Positions 1-8,178 of a DNA stretch of 64,000 nucleotides are shown here, piece by piece (position 1 is the first letter of the stretch; each line of letters opens with the position of its first letter). The notes beneath the pieces were generated by a model, which was not told the origin of the DNA, did not search any database, and worked only from the letters and a program-made list of their open reading frames with translations. The stretch covers positions 3,226-67,225 of the forward strand of contig JAEDFN010000004.1 of the NCBI GenBank assembly GCA_016292775.1, written 5' to 3'. A program made the translations under genes and the position numbers. The DNA comes from Paludibacteraceae bacterium. Lineage in GTDB: Bacteria; Bacteroidota; Bacteroidia; Bacteroidales; Paludibacteraceae.

Positions 1-313
1 ATTTTGATAATATTTCATTGACTCTTCCTCCTACTATGCCGGGTTGTAATCGAATATATTTCCCATCATCTATTACTTCATATTTTTCCCATTTTTTACC
101 AACAACAGCTAATATGGAATTGCTTATGGCTTGACCTGATAAACTCGTTCCTGCAGCCCTAAATGTAACGGTTTGTTTGTTGAGTTTGGCAAAATGAAAT
201 ATGGTTTTTATATCATTTTCATCATCCGGGTGTATTACATATTTCGGAATTAATCTATAGAATCCGGCGTCAGTACCCCATGCTAATGCCTCTAAATAAG
301 ATGCTTGTTTCAT
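1..313 (-). CDS. FAD-linked oxidase (PCMH-type FAD domain), partial
   Basis: Only the first ~104 residues are present; the gene runs off the left edge. The reading frame opens at an ATG (complement of 311-313) and translates as MKQASYLEALAWG..., followed by FRAAGTSLSGQ at about residues 52-62. That glycine-rich motif is the FAD pyrophosphate-binding signature of the PCMH / GlcD / D-lactate dehydrogenase superfamily. In Bacteroidota such N-termini usually belong to ~930-residue proteins with an FAD domain followed by Fe-S (4Fe-4S and CCG) domains, oxidising a 2-hydroxy acid; this part cannot be seen here, so substrate is unknown. A -7 like element lies at 350-357. Family call is secure, exact enzyme is not. 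Confidence 0.8.
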   Translation of the reverse strand, partial: MKQASYLEALAWGTDAGFYRLIPKYVIHPDDENDIKTIFHFAKLNKQTVTFRAAGTSLSGQAISNSILAVVGKKWEKYEVIDDGKYIRLQPGIVGGRVNEILSK

Positions 314-349
314 TGTTTTGAATTGTTAAATTGTCGTTCTTACAATTTG

Positions 350-357
350 CAAATATA
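350..357 (-). promoter_or_regulatory. -7 element for FAD oxidase
   Basis: Reads TATATTTG on the minus strand (Bacteroidota -7 consensus TAnnTTTG), 37 bp before the ATG. No convincing -33 TTG at the usual distance, so weak. Confidence 0.35.
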
Positions 358-577
358 CAAAAAATAATTTTTATAATATATTTCTTGATTGACTTATAAT
401 TTATTTTTTTCCTTTTTCTAAAAATAATATTCTTGGAAAACTTTTTATGTGCGAATAGATGTGTTTGGTTAATTTAATATCTTAGTTATTAAAGAGTTGT
501 TTTAAGATTGAATTTGTAATTTGGAAAACTTTTGAAAAATTGCCTTGAAAAAATTTTAAAAAAAAGTTTATTTTGTA

Positions 578-608
578 TTGTGTGAAAAGAAAAAACATTG
601 TACATTTG
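578..608 (+). promoter_or_regulatory. Promoter of nrdJ operon
   Basis: TTG at 578-580 and TACATTTG at 601-608 with a 20-bp spacer match the Bacteroidota housekeeping sigma consensus. It gives a leader of roughly 85 nt before the GTG start at 702. Confidence 0.55.
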
Positions 609-701
609 CAAGGAAATTTTATGACAAAATTTTCTCTTGTATTTGAGCCTATTTGTCACTGAATAAAGAATTTTTATTATTAACCTAATTGTATCCTTAC
701 T

Positions 702-3260
702 GTGAAATTGAATGTTTTTACCGAAGAAGAGGCTAAAAAGGCAACTCTAGAATACTTTAATGGAGATGAATTAGCCTCACAGGTTTGGGTGAATAAGTAT
801 GCTTTAAAAGATTCAGATGGAAATTTGTATGAAAAAACTCCTTCTGATATGCATCATCGTTTGGCAAGTGAAATAGCCAGAATTGAGAATAAATACCCGA
901 ATCCACTTTCTGAACAACAATTATTTGATTTGTTCGATCATTTTAAGTACATTGTTCCTCAAGGTAGTCCTATGACGGGTATTGGAAATAATTTCCAAGT
1001 TTCGTCTTTATCAAATTGTTTTGTAATTGGTGTTGATGGGAAAGCCGATTCTTATGGGGGTATTTTTAAAATAGATGAAGAACAAGTACAATTAATGAAA
1101 CGTCGTGGCGGGGTTGGTCATGATCTTAGCCATATTCGTCCCGAGGGTTCTCCCGTAAAAAATTCTGCACTGACATCAACAGGTATTGTTCCGTTCATGG
1201 AGAGATATTCAAATTCTACACGTGAAGTGGCTCAAGGTGGTCGTCGCGGTGCTTTGATGTTATCTGTCTCTATTAAACATCCCGATTCAGAGAAATTTAT
1301 TGATGCAAAATTACAACAAGGTAAGGTAACAGGGGCTAATATTTCAGTAAAAATAGATGATGAATTTATGGAAGCTGTGAAAAATGATGATTTATATTCT
1401 CAGCAATATCCTATAAATTCTGATAACCCTCAATTCAAAGTTCAGGTTAATGCAAAAAATGTTTGGAATAAAATTGTACACAATGCTTGGGCAAGCGCAG
1501 AACCCGGTGTACTCTTTTGGGATACTATAATAAAAGAGTCGGTGCCGGATTGTTATGCTGATTTAGGTTTTAGAACGGTTTCCACAAATCCTTGCGGGGA
1601 AATTCCTCTTTGCCCTTATGATAGTTGCCGATTACTAGCCATAAATTTATACTCTTATGTAATTAATCCATTTACTCCTAATGCCAAATTTGATTTCGAT
1701 TTATTTAGAAGTCACGTGCGTCTTGCACAACGTATTATGGATGATATCATCGATCTCGAGATAGAAAAAATTAATAAGATTATTGAAAAAATAAATTCCG
1801 ACCCTGAATCCGATAACGTTAAACGTACGGAATTTGAACTCTGGAATAAAATAAAAGCAAAAACATTAAAGGGTCGTCGTACTGGTGTAGGTGTTACAGC
1901 TGAAGGAGATATGTTGGCTGCAATGAACTTGCGCTATGGTAGCGAAGAGGCTACTCAATTCTCCGAAAGCGTTCATCGTAATATAGCAGTCGAAGCCTAT
2001 CGTTCCAGCGTTCAAATGGCTAAAGAGAGAGGTGCTTTTGAAGTATTTGATTCGGAAAGAGAAAAAAATAACCCTTTCGTTCTTAGAATTAAAAATGAAG
2101 ATGAGCAATTGTATAATGATATGTGTAAATATGGAAGACGTAATATTGCTTGCCTTACTATTGCACCTACCGGTACAACAAGTATCATGACTCAAACTAC
2201 CTCAGGTATTGAACCGGCATTCTTACCTGTGTATAAACGTCGCCGTAAAGTGAATCCTAATGATATTAATGTTAGGGTTGATTACGTGGATTCTGAAGGG
2301 GATGCTTTTGAAGAATATATTGTCTTCCATCATAAATTTGCCGAGTGGATGAAAGTGAATGGCTATGATGTTGACAAACAATATACTCAAGAAGAGTTAG
2401 ATGAAATTGTTGCAAAATCTCCTTATTTTCACGCCACTTCCAATGATGTCGATTGGTTAATGAAAGTGAAGATGCAAGGAAGAATTCAAAAATGGGTAGA
2501 TCATAGTATTAGTGTTACTATTAACTTGCCTGCTACTGCTACGGAAGAGCTCGTATCTCAATTGTATTTTGAAGCTTGGCAATCCGGTTGTAAAGGTTGC
2601 ACTATCTATCGTGATGGCTCAAGATCCGGCGTGTTGGTCTCTACAAAAGATAATAAATCAAATAACACAAAACCGGATAATGATACTCGTTGTGTGTGTT
2701 ATCCTATATCAAATTACGAACGCCCTCGTGAATTAAAATGCGATGTAGTTAGATTCCAAAATAAAAAAGAGAAATGGATTGCTTTTGTCGGACTTAGAGA
2801 CGAACGTCCTTATGAAATATTTACCGGTCTCGCAGATGATGAAGAGGGTATACTTCTTCCAAAATCCGTTGTTGAGGGTGTAATTATTAAGACTAAAGAT
2901 GAAAATGGCAGAAGTAGATATGATTTCCAATATAAAAATTCTCGAGGTTATAAAACTACCGTAGAGGGTCTTTCTTATAAATTCGATAAAGAGTATTGGA
3001 ATTATGCTAAATTAATTTCCGGTGTACTTCGTTATGGTATGCCTATCGATCAAGTTGTGAAGTTAGTATCCGGTTTGCAATTGGATAGCGAATCAATTAA
3101 CAATTGGAAATCAGGTGTTGAACGTGCTCTTAAAAAATATATTCCTGATGGCACTTCCCTAGCAAATGATGAATGCCCTGAATGTCATCAACATACTCTT
3201 GTTATGAAAGAGGGTTGCATGGTTTGTAGTAATTGTGGTTATTCTAAATGTGGTGGTTAA
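702..3260 (+). CDS. nrdJ: Adenosylcobalamin-dependent ribonucleotide reductase, class II
   Basis: Reduces ribonucleotides to deoxyribonucleotides using a thiyl radical made from adenosylcobalamin, so it works with or without oxygen. The 852-residue protein has the reductase barrel: redox Cys106 in SNCFVIG, the radical site NPCGEIPL with Cys298 and Glu300, and the partner redox Cys in GCKGC (630/633). The C-terminus ends in a Cys-rich tail (CPEC..., CSNCGYSKCGG) typical of NrdJ for thiol re-reduction. No NrdB-type small subunit or glycyl-radical activase is adjacent, as expected for class II. The start is GTG at 702; the N-terminus aligns from memory with Bacteroides homologues and no in-frame ATG lies nearby. 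malQ follows 14 bp later. Confidence 0.93.
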   Translation: MKLNVFTEEEAKKATLEYFNGDELASQVWVNKYALKDSDGNLYEKTPSDMHHRLASEIARIENKYPNPLSEQQLFDLFDHFKYIVPQGSPMTGIGNNFQVSSLSNCFVIGVDGKADSYGGIFKIDEEQVQLMKRRGGVGHDLSHIRPEGSPVKNSALTSTGIVPFMERYSNSTREVAQGGRRGALMLSVSIKHPDSEKFIDAKLQQGKVTGANISVKIDDEFMEAVKNDDLYSQQYPINSDNPQFKVQVNAKNVWNKIVHNAWASAEPGVLFWDTIIKESVPDCYADLGFRTVSTNPCGEIPLCPYDSCRLLAINLYSYVINPFTPNAKFDFDLFRSHVRLAQRIMDDIIDLEIEKINKIIEKINSDPESDNVKRTEFELWNKIKAKTLKGRRTGVGVTAEGDMLAAMNLRYGSEEATQFSESVHRNIAVEAYRSSVQMAKERGAFEVFDSEREKNNPFVLRIKNEDEQLYNDMCKYGRRNIACLTIAPTGTTSIMTQTTSGIEPAFLPVYKRRRKVNPNDINVRVDYVDSEGDAFEEYIVFHHKFAEWMKVNGYDVDKQYTQEELDEIVAKSPYFHATSNDVDWLMKVKMQGRIQKWVDHSISVTINLPATATEELVSQLYFEAWQSGCKGCTIYRDGSRSGVLVSTKDNKSNNTKPDNDTRCVCYPISNYERPRELKCDVVRFQNKKEKWIAFVGLRDERPYEIFTGLADDEEGILLPKSVVEGVIIKTKDENGRSRYDFQYKNSRGYKTTVEGLSYKFDKEYWNYAKLISGVLRYGMPIDQVVKLVSGLQLDSESINNWKSGVERALKKYIPDGTSLANDECPECHQHTLVMKEGCMVCSNCGYSKCGG

Positions 3261-3274
3261 TAATGTGATATAAC

Positions 3275-5836
3275 ATGATAAATTTTAATTTGTTTTGCCC
3301 GACTTATTTCGGGCAAAATCTTTTTTTAGTTATAGGTAATGAAGAGTATTCTATGTCGTATCTACGTGATGGAATGTGGATTTGTGATGTAGATATTGAA
3401 TCAAATTCTGTTGTTGAATATTCTTATTTATTGAAAAATCCTGATGGAACTATAGTTTCCGAGGGATTGAAGAAACGTTTTTTACCTTATTTCGCAACGA
3501 ATAATGGAGTAGTCAATGATGAATTTATTTATCGCGATATTTCTACGATTTTTGAGTCAAAACCATTTGTTAATTGTTTGACGAAGCATGTAGATTATCT
3601 CCCTTTCCCAGCAATTAACGAGAATGATATTTTGCTTATCGTAGACGCCCCTCTCATTGAAAAAAATCAAGGTGTTGCCATTGTAGGTGAAGGAGATTTT
3701 TTAGGAAATTGGCAAGTAGATAAAAAGTTGATAATGTATCCATCATATAATAACCTTTGGTGGATTAATCTTCCTTATAACCATTTCTTAACTCATGCCG
3801 AATATAAGTTCGTAGTATATGATAAATATTCTGGTGAAATATTGAAATGGGAAATCGGTAATAATAGAAGGATGCCTCTGATAATCCCTAATGCTGTATA
3901 TACTAAACATATAAATGTTGATTATAATTGGCATGGTAGTGGTGTGGCGATACCCGTATTTTCATTGCGCAGTTCTAGTGATTGGGGTGTTGGTGAATTT
4001 TACGACTTGATTCCTTTTGCCGATTGGGCTAAAAAGAATGGCCATTCTCTAATTCAAATTCTGCCGATTAATGATACTACTTCCACCAATACAGATTTGG
4101 ATTCTTACCCCTATAAAGCAAATTCTGTTTATGCTTTGCATCCTATGTATTTGAACATTGATGCTGTAGGGAAATTAAAAAATTCAGCAAAATATAAGGA
4201 GTATATCAATAAAGCGAAGAAATTAAATAAATTAAATTCTGTAGATTATTCTCAAGTAAATAAATTGAAACTGAGTTATCTTAGAGAATATTTTGATGAA
4301 AACTACAGTTCAATAATTTCAGATACGGAATTTTGTGATTTTATTTCTAATAATAATCTGTGGTTGAAGGATTATGCCGTATTTTCCGTTTTGAGAAATG
4401 AGTTTGGAACCGATGATTTTACTACTTGGGGTCAGTATGCATTATATAATAAATCTTTAGTAGAAGAATATTATGAGAATAATTTATCATCGGTATATTT
4501 TTATTGTTTTATTCAATATCATTTAGATAAACAATTATCATACGTTATACAACAACTTCATCAAAAAGGAATTGTAATAAAAGGTGATTTACCGATAGGA
4601 ATTAGTAGATATAGTGTTGATGCATGGGTTTATCCAAAATATTTTAATCTTGGAATGCAAGCCGGTGCTCCTCCTGATGATTTTTCTATAACAGGTCAAA
4701 ATTGGGGATTTCCTACATATAATTGGAAAGAGATTTCTAAAGATAATTTTCAATGGTGGAAAAATCGTTTTAATGTGATGGAACGCTATTTTGATGCTTT
4801 TAGAATTGATCATATCCTCGGATTCTTTCGTATTTGGGAAATTCCAAAAGAAAATATTTGGGGGTTGTTAGGCCATTTTTCCCCTGCAAAACCTATGTCA
4901 GTGAACGAAATAGAAAATTATGGTTTGCATTTTGATTATGACCGTTTTGTTTCTCCGTTTATAACTAAAGAGTTGTTATATAATATATTAGGAGATGATT
5001 TTGACGAGATAGTCCCAAATGTTTTCAATCAAAAAACATATAACTTATACTCTTTTAAACCGGAATATGATACCCAAAGAAAATTATTTGATAATTTCAA
5101 TAATAATACTCTAAATAAAAAATACAATATATTGGAAAAATTATTACCTTTGTATGCTGAAGTATTGTTTATTCAAGATGAGTACGAAAAAGGTAATTAT
5201 CATCCACGTATAAACTTGATGAATTCTTACTCTTTTAGCCAACTTGATGATAACGTAAAGTGGTGTTTAACAAGGATTCATGATGAATTTTTCTATCACC
5301 GACACACCTCAATGTGGGCTGATGAGGCAATGAAAAAATTACCCGTGTTGATAGATAGTACCAATATGTTGGTTTGTGGAGAAGATTTAGGTATGGTGCC
5401 GGATTGTGTGCCGGGTGTAATGAGAAAATTACAAATTCTTTCTCTTGAGGTGGAAAGAATGCCTAAAGAGGTAAATAAAAAATTTGTAGACCTTAATCAA
5501 GTGCCTTATCTTTCCGTTTGTTGTACAGGTACCCACGATACAAGCACTCTTCGCCAATGGTGGAAAGAAGATAAAGCAAATACTCAATGGTATTTTAATA
5601 ATATTTTGCATAAAATTGGTAATGCCCCGGATGATTTGACAGCGGATTTAGCAAAAAATATTATTAATAATCACCTGAATTCCAAGAGTATGTGGGCAAT
5701 TTTGCCTTGGCAAGATTATATGGCTTGCGATGATGTGCTTCGTTCAAAAAATATTGATGAAAGAATAAATGTTCCAAGTAATCCAAAGCATATTTGGAAT
5801 TGGAGAATGCATTTGGATGTAAATAAATTAAATTAA
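3275..5836 (+). CDS. malQ: 4-alpha-glucanotransferase (amylomaltase), DPE2-like
   Basis: GH77 enzyme that moves alpha-1,4-glucan segments between maltodextrins in the cytoplasm. The 853 residues are much longer than E. coli MalQ. Residues ~1-110 and ~115-215 look like two CBM20-type starch-binding domains (the second has GEGDFLGNW), then comes the GH77 barrel, interrupted by an insertion as in plant DPE2 and other Bacteroidota MalQ. Catalytic residues visible are the nucleophile Asp512 in FRIDHILGFFRIW, acid/base Glu703 in CGEDLG and Asp755 in THDTSTLRQWW. It sits between nrdJ and a secreted unknown with gaps of 14 and 6 bp, so it is probably cotranscribed with nrdJ; no functional link to it is evident. 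Confidence 0.93.
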   Translation: MINFNLFCPTYFGQNLFLVIGNEEYSMSYLRDGMWICDVDIESNSVVEYSYLLKNPDGTIVSEGLKKRFLPYFATNNGVVNDEFIYRDISTIFESKPFVNCLTKHVDYLPFPAINENDILLIVDAPLIEKNQGVAIVGEGDFLGNWQVDKKLIMYPSYNNLWWINLPYNHFLTHAEYKFVVYDKYSGEILKWEIGNNRRMPLIIPNAVYTKHINVDYNWHGSGVAIPVFSLRSSSDWGVGEFYDLIPFADWAKKNGHSLIQILPINDTTSTNTDLDSYPYKANSVYALHPMYLNIDAVGKLKNSAKYKEYINKAKKLNKLNSVDYSQVNKLKLSYLREYFDENYSSIISDTEFCDFISNNNLWLKDYAVFSVLRNEFGTDDFTTWGQYALYNKSLVEEYYENNLSSVYFYCFIQYHLDKQLSYVIQQLHQKGIVIKGDLPIGISRYSVDAWVYPKYFNLGMQAGAPPDDFSITGQNWGFPTYNWKEISKDNFQWWKNRFNVMERYFDAFRIDHILGFFRIWEIPKENIWGLLGHFSPAKPMSVNEIENYGLHFDYDRFVSPFITKELLYNILGDDFDEIVPNVFNQKTYNLYSFKPEYDTQRKLFDNFNNNTLNKKYNILEKLLPLYAEVLFIQDEYEKGNYHPRINLMNSYSFSQLDDNVKWCLTRIHDEFFYHRHTSMWADEAMKKLPVLIDSTNMLVCGEDLGMVPDCVPGVMRKLQILSLEVERMPKEVNKKFVDLNQVPYLSVCCTGTHDTSTLRQWWKEDKANTQWYFNNILHKIGNAPDDLTADLAKNIINNHLNSKSMWAILPWQDYMACDDVLRSKNIDERINVPSNPKHIWNWRMHLDVNKLN

Positions 5837-5842
5837 TATATT

Positions 5843-6652
5843 ATGAAAAAAACACTTATTATAGCTCTACTTGTGTCATTTGCATCGTCTATGACATTTG
5901 CACAAACAATTGAAGAAAGAGAAGCAAAAGTTAGAAATTGGTTTGAAGTAATTAAAACCGTAGAGGATACTCAAGAGAAAACTATTATTGCAGATTCTAT
6001 TCAGCGAGAAATGATAGAAATCTTGTATCAAGCCGAAGATTTTGATTTCCAATTTTCTTTGGATAATATCGGTTCCGTTGTTTCCGAAGATGGTGTAATA
6101 CATATGTATTCATGGAATATTCCATTAAAAGATGGTACTTCTCAGTATTATGCTCTGATTCAACATGGTGAAATGGGCACAATGTACACTCTGGCCCAAG
6201 GAATCCCTTATATACCAAATGTAACCGGTAATTTAAACGAAATGAATTGGTATGGAGGTTTTTACTATAAATTGATCAATTGTAGATATCGCGATAAAAC
6301 AATTTATGTTGCTCTTGGTTGGATTCCGGGAGATAATGAGGAAACTCAATATAAAGTTATCGATGTGCTTACTTTTAGTAAAACTGCTATCAAATTCGGT
6401 AACCCTATATTTAAATTATTGACAAACAAGAGAAAACAGTCTCGTGTTCTTTTTGAATATGATATCAATGCTCAAATGAATTTGGATTATGATAAAAAGA
6501 AAAAAAGAATTCTTTTCGATCATTTAACTCCTATCAGAGAACTCAAGGATGGCACTCAAATTTATGCTCCTGATGAATCTGTTGATGCTTTGGTCTACAA
6601 AAAAGAGTTGTGGAATCATGTTGAAAATGTAAAAGTTAAAAACCCTAGATAA
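5843..6652 (+). CDS. Secreted protein of unknown function
   Basis: A 269-residue protein with a clear Sec signal peptide: MKK, a hydrophobic stretch and cleavage likely after SMTFA (residue 20). I recognise no catalytic motif. The mature part has an acidic, probably helical start (to about residue 60), then a beta-rich middle with many aromatic residues (WYGGFYYKL, YVALGWIPGD) and a lysine-rich end. There is no lipobox Cys, so it is probably periplasmic or secreted. Homologues seem confined to Bacteroidales as far as I can recall. It lies 6 bp after malQ and 8 bp before the DUF4301 gene in the same direction, so the three are likely one transcript. Confidence 0.8.
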   Translation: MKKTLIIALLVSFASSMTFAQTIEEREAKVRNWFEVIKTVEDTQEKTIIADSIQREMIEILYQAEDFDFQFSLDNIGSVVSEDGVIHMYSWNIPLKDGTSQYYALIQHGEMGTMYTLAQGIPYIPNVTGNLNEMNWYGGFYYKLINCRYRDKTIYVALGWIPGDNEETQYKVIDVLTFSKTAIKFGNPIFKLLTNKRKQSRVLFEYDINAQMNLDYDKKKKRILFDHLTPIRELKDGTQIYAPDESVDALVYKKELWNHVENVKVKNPR

Positions 6653-6660
6653 TCTATACT

Positions 6661-8178
6661 ATGTTTTCTTCTTCAGATTTAAACCAATTCAAGAAATTAG
6701 GTATTAATGAAAATACCGTTTTAAGACAAATTGATTCTCTTAAACAGGGGTTTCCTTTCTTAAAAATAAAAGCTTCTGCTGTTATTGGTAATGGTATTAA
6801 ACATTTAGACGAAAAAGAAAGAAAAAATGCCATTATTGCTTGGGATAATTATCTTGATAATGGCTCTGATATTGTGAAATTCGTTCCTGCTTCCGGTGCT
6901 GCAAGTAGAATGTTTAAGGATTTGTTTGAATTTTTAAATTCTAATATTTCAGCTCCTGATAATGAGTATGTAAAGAAATTTTTTAATGAAATTCACAATT
7001 TCGCTTTTTTTAATGCCTTAAATGAAAAATCTATCAGTCTGTTTGGTAAATCTGTAGACGAACAAATTCAATCAGGTAATTATAAGGATGTTATAAGGGC
7101 TTTATTGGATGAGAAAGGCCTTAATTACGGTTCCTTACCAAAGGGATTGTTATTGTTTCATACTTATCCAAATTATATTCGTACACCATTTTTGGAACAT
7201 ATTGTAGAAGGTGCCCTTTATACAACTAATAAATATAATGAAGTTCGTATCCATTTTACTGTTTTACCGGAACATTTAGACCTATTTAAATCTCATATGA
7301 TGAATGAGATTGCTTTTTACGAAAATCTCTTTAAAGTTCATTATATAATCAGTTTTTCTATTCAAAAAGCTTCTACAGATACCATTGCTCTTGATGCGAA
7401 TGGCGATGTAGTGCGTAATGATGATGGGTCTGTTTTATTCCGACCTGCTGGCCATGGTGCTCTTATCGAAAACTTGAATGATTTGAATTCAGATATTATC
7501 TTTATTAAGAATATTGATAATGTAGTTCCGGATAAATTTAAAGATGTTACTGTGGATTATAAAAAGGTAATTGCCGGAGTTCTTGTTTCTTGCCAAGAAA
7601 AATTATTTAATTACCTTACTATACTTAATGCCGGTAAAGTGTCTGATACCGAATTAGATGAAATGTTGTTATTTGCAAAAAACGAATTATCTATTGATGT
7701 AGATTTATCTAAGTGTTCTTCGCAAGAGAAATGTAATTTCTTATTTGAGAAATTTAATCGTCCTATTCGTGTCTGTGGTATGGTTAAAAATGAAGGAGAA
7801 CCCGGTGGTGGACCATATATCGTTATTGATAATGACGGATCTACTTCTTTGCAAATATTAGAAAGTTCGCAAATCAACAAAAATAACCCTGATGATGTGA
7901 ATATTATGAAGAATTCCAAATTCTTTAATCCGGTAGATATAGTATGTGGCGTAAGAGATTTTAATGGTAATAAATTTGATCTTACAAAATATGTAGATGA
8001 GCAAACAGGCTTTATCTCTACCAAATCTAAAAATGGTGTGGATATGAAAGTATTGGAATTACCTGGATTGTGGAATGGTGCAATGAGTAATTGGAATACA
8101 ATTTTTGTTGAAGTTCCTATCGATACTTTTAATCCTGTTAAATCTGTTAATGACCTTCTTAGAGAGCAACATAGATAA
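6661..8178 (+). CDS. DUF4301 family protein (nucleotidyltransferase-like)
   Basis: A 505-residue cytoplasmic protein that I recognise as DUF4301, a family largely restricted to Bacteroidota. Near residues 77-88 it has VPASGAASRMFK, which resembles the glycine-rich NTP-binding loop of sugar nucleotidyltransferases; GEPGGGPY at about 380 is another conserved glycine cluster. The biochemical role is not established. No signal peptide or membrane segment is seen. It ends inside the start of comEC. The family call is confident; nucleotidyltransferase activity is an inference from one motif. Confidence 0.82.
   Translation: MFSSSDLNQFKKLGINENTVLRQIDSLKQGFPFLKIKASAVIGNGIKHLDEKERKNAIIAWDNYLDNGSDIVKFVPASGAASRMFKDLFEFLNSNISAPDNEYVKKFFNEIHNFAFFNALNEKSISLFGKSVDEQIQSGNYKDVIRALLDEKGLNYGSLPKGLLLFHTYPNYIRTPFLEHIVEGALYTTNKYNEVRIHFTVLPEHLDLFKSHMMNEIAFYENLFKVHYIISFSIQKASTDTIALDANGDVVRNDDGSVLFRPAGHGALIENLNDLNSDIIFIKNIDNVVPDKFKDVTVDYKKVIAGVLVSCQEKLFNYLTILNAGKVSDTELDEMLLFAKNELSIDVDLSKCSSQEKCNFLFEKFNRPIRVCGMVKNEGEPGGGPYIVIDNDGSTSLQILESSQINKNNPDDVNIMKNSKFFNPVDIVCGVRDFNGNKFDLTKYVDEQTGFISTKSKNGVDMKVLELPGLWNGAMSNWNTIFVEVPIDTFNPVKSVNDLLREQHR

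Larger units (their letters stand above)
314..701. other. 388-bp divergent intergenic region
   Basis: Very AT-rich spacer between the leftward FAD oxidase and the rightward nrdJ. It holds a -7 like element for each side (350-357 leftward, 601-608 rightward) and long A/T runs around 540-575. I looked for a cobalamin riboswitch, which often precedes B12-dependent reductases, and saw no B12-box-like conserved core or strong GC stems. I see no ORF or tRNA in it. Confidence 0.6.

Noticed and set aside
314..701. Cobalamin riboswitch before nrdJ
   Set aside because: No B12-box-like core or GC-rich stems visible; the region is nearly all A/T.
1866..2195. Minus-strand 109-codon ORF inside nrdJ
   Set aside because: Complementary shadow of a strongly coding region; no homology or start context.
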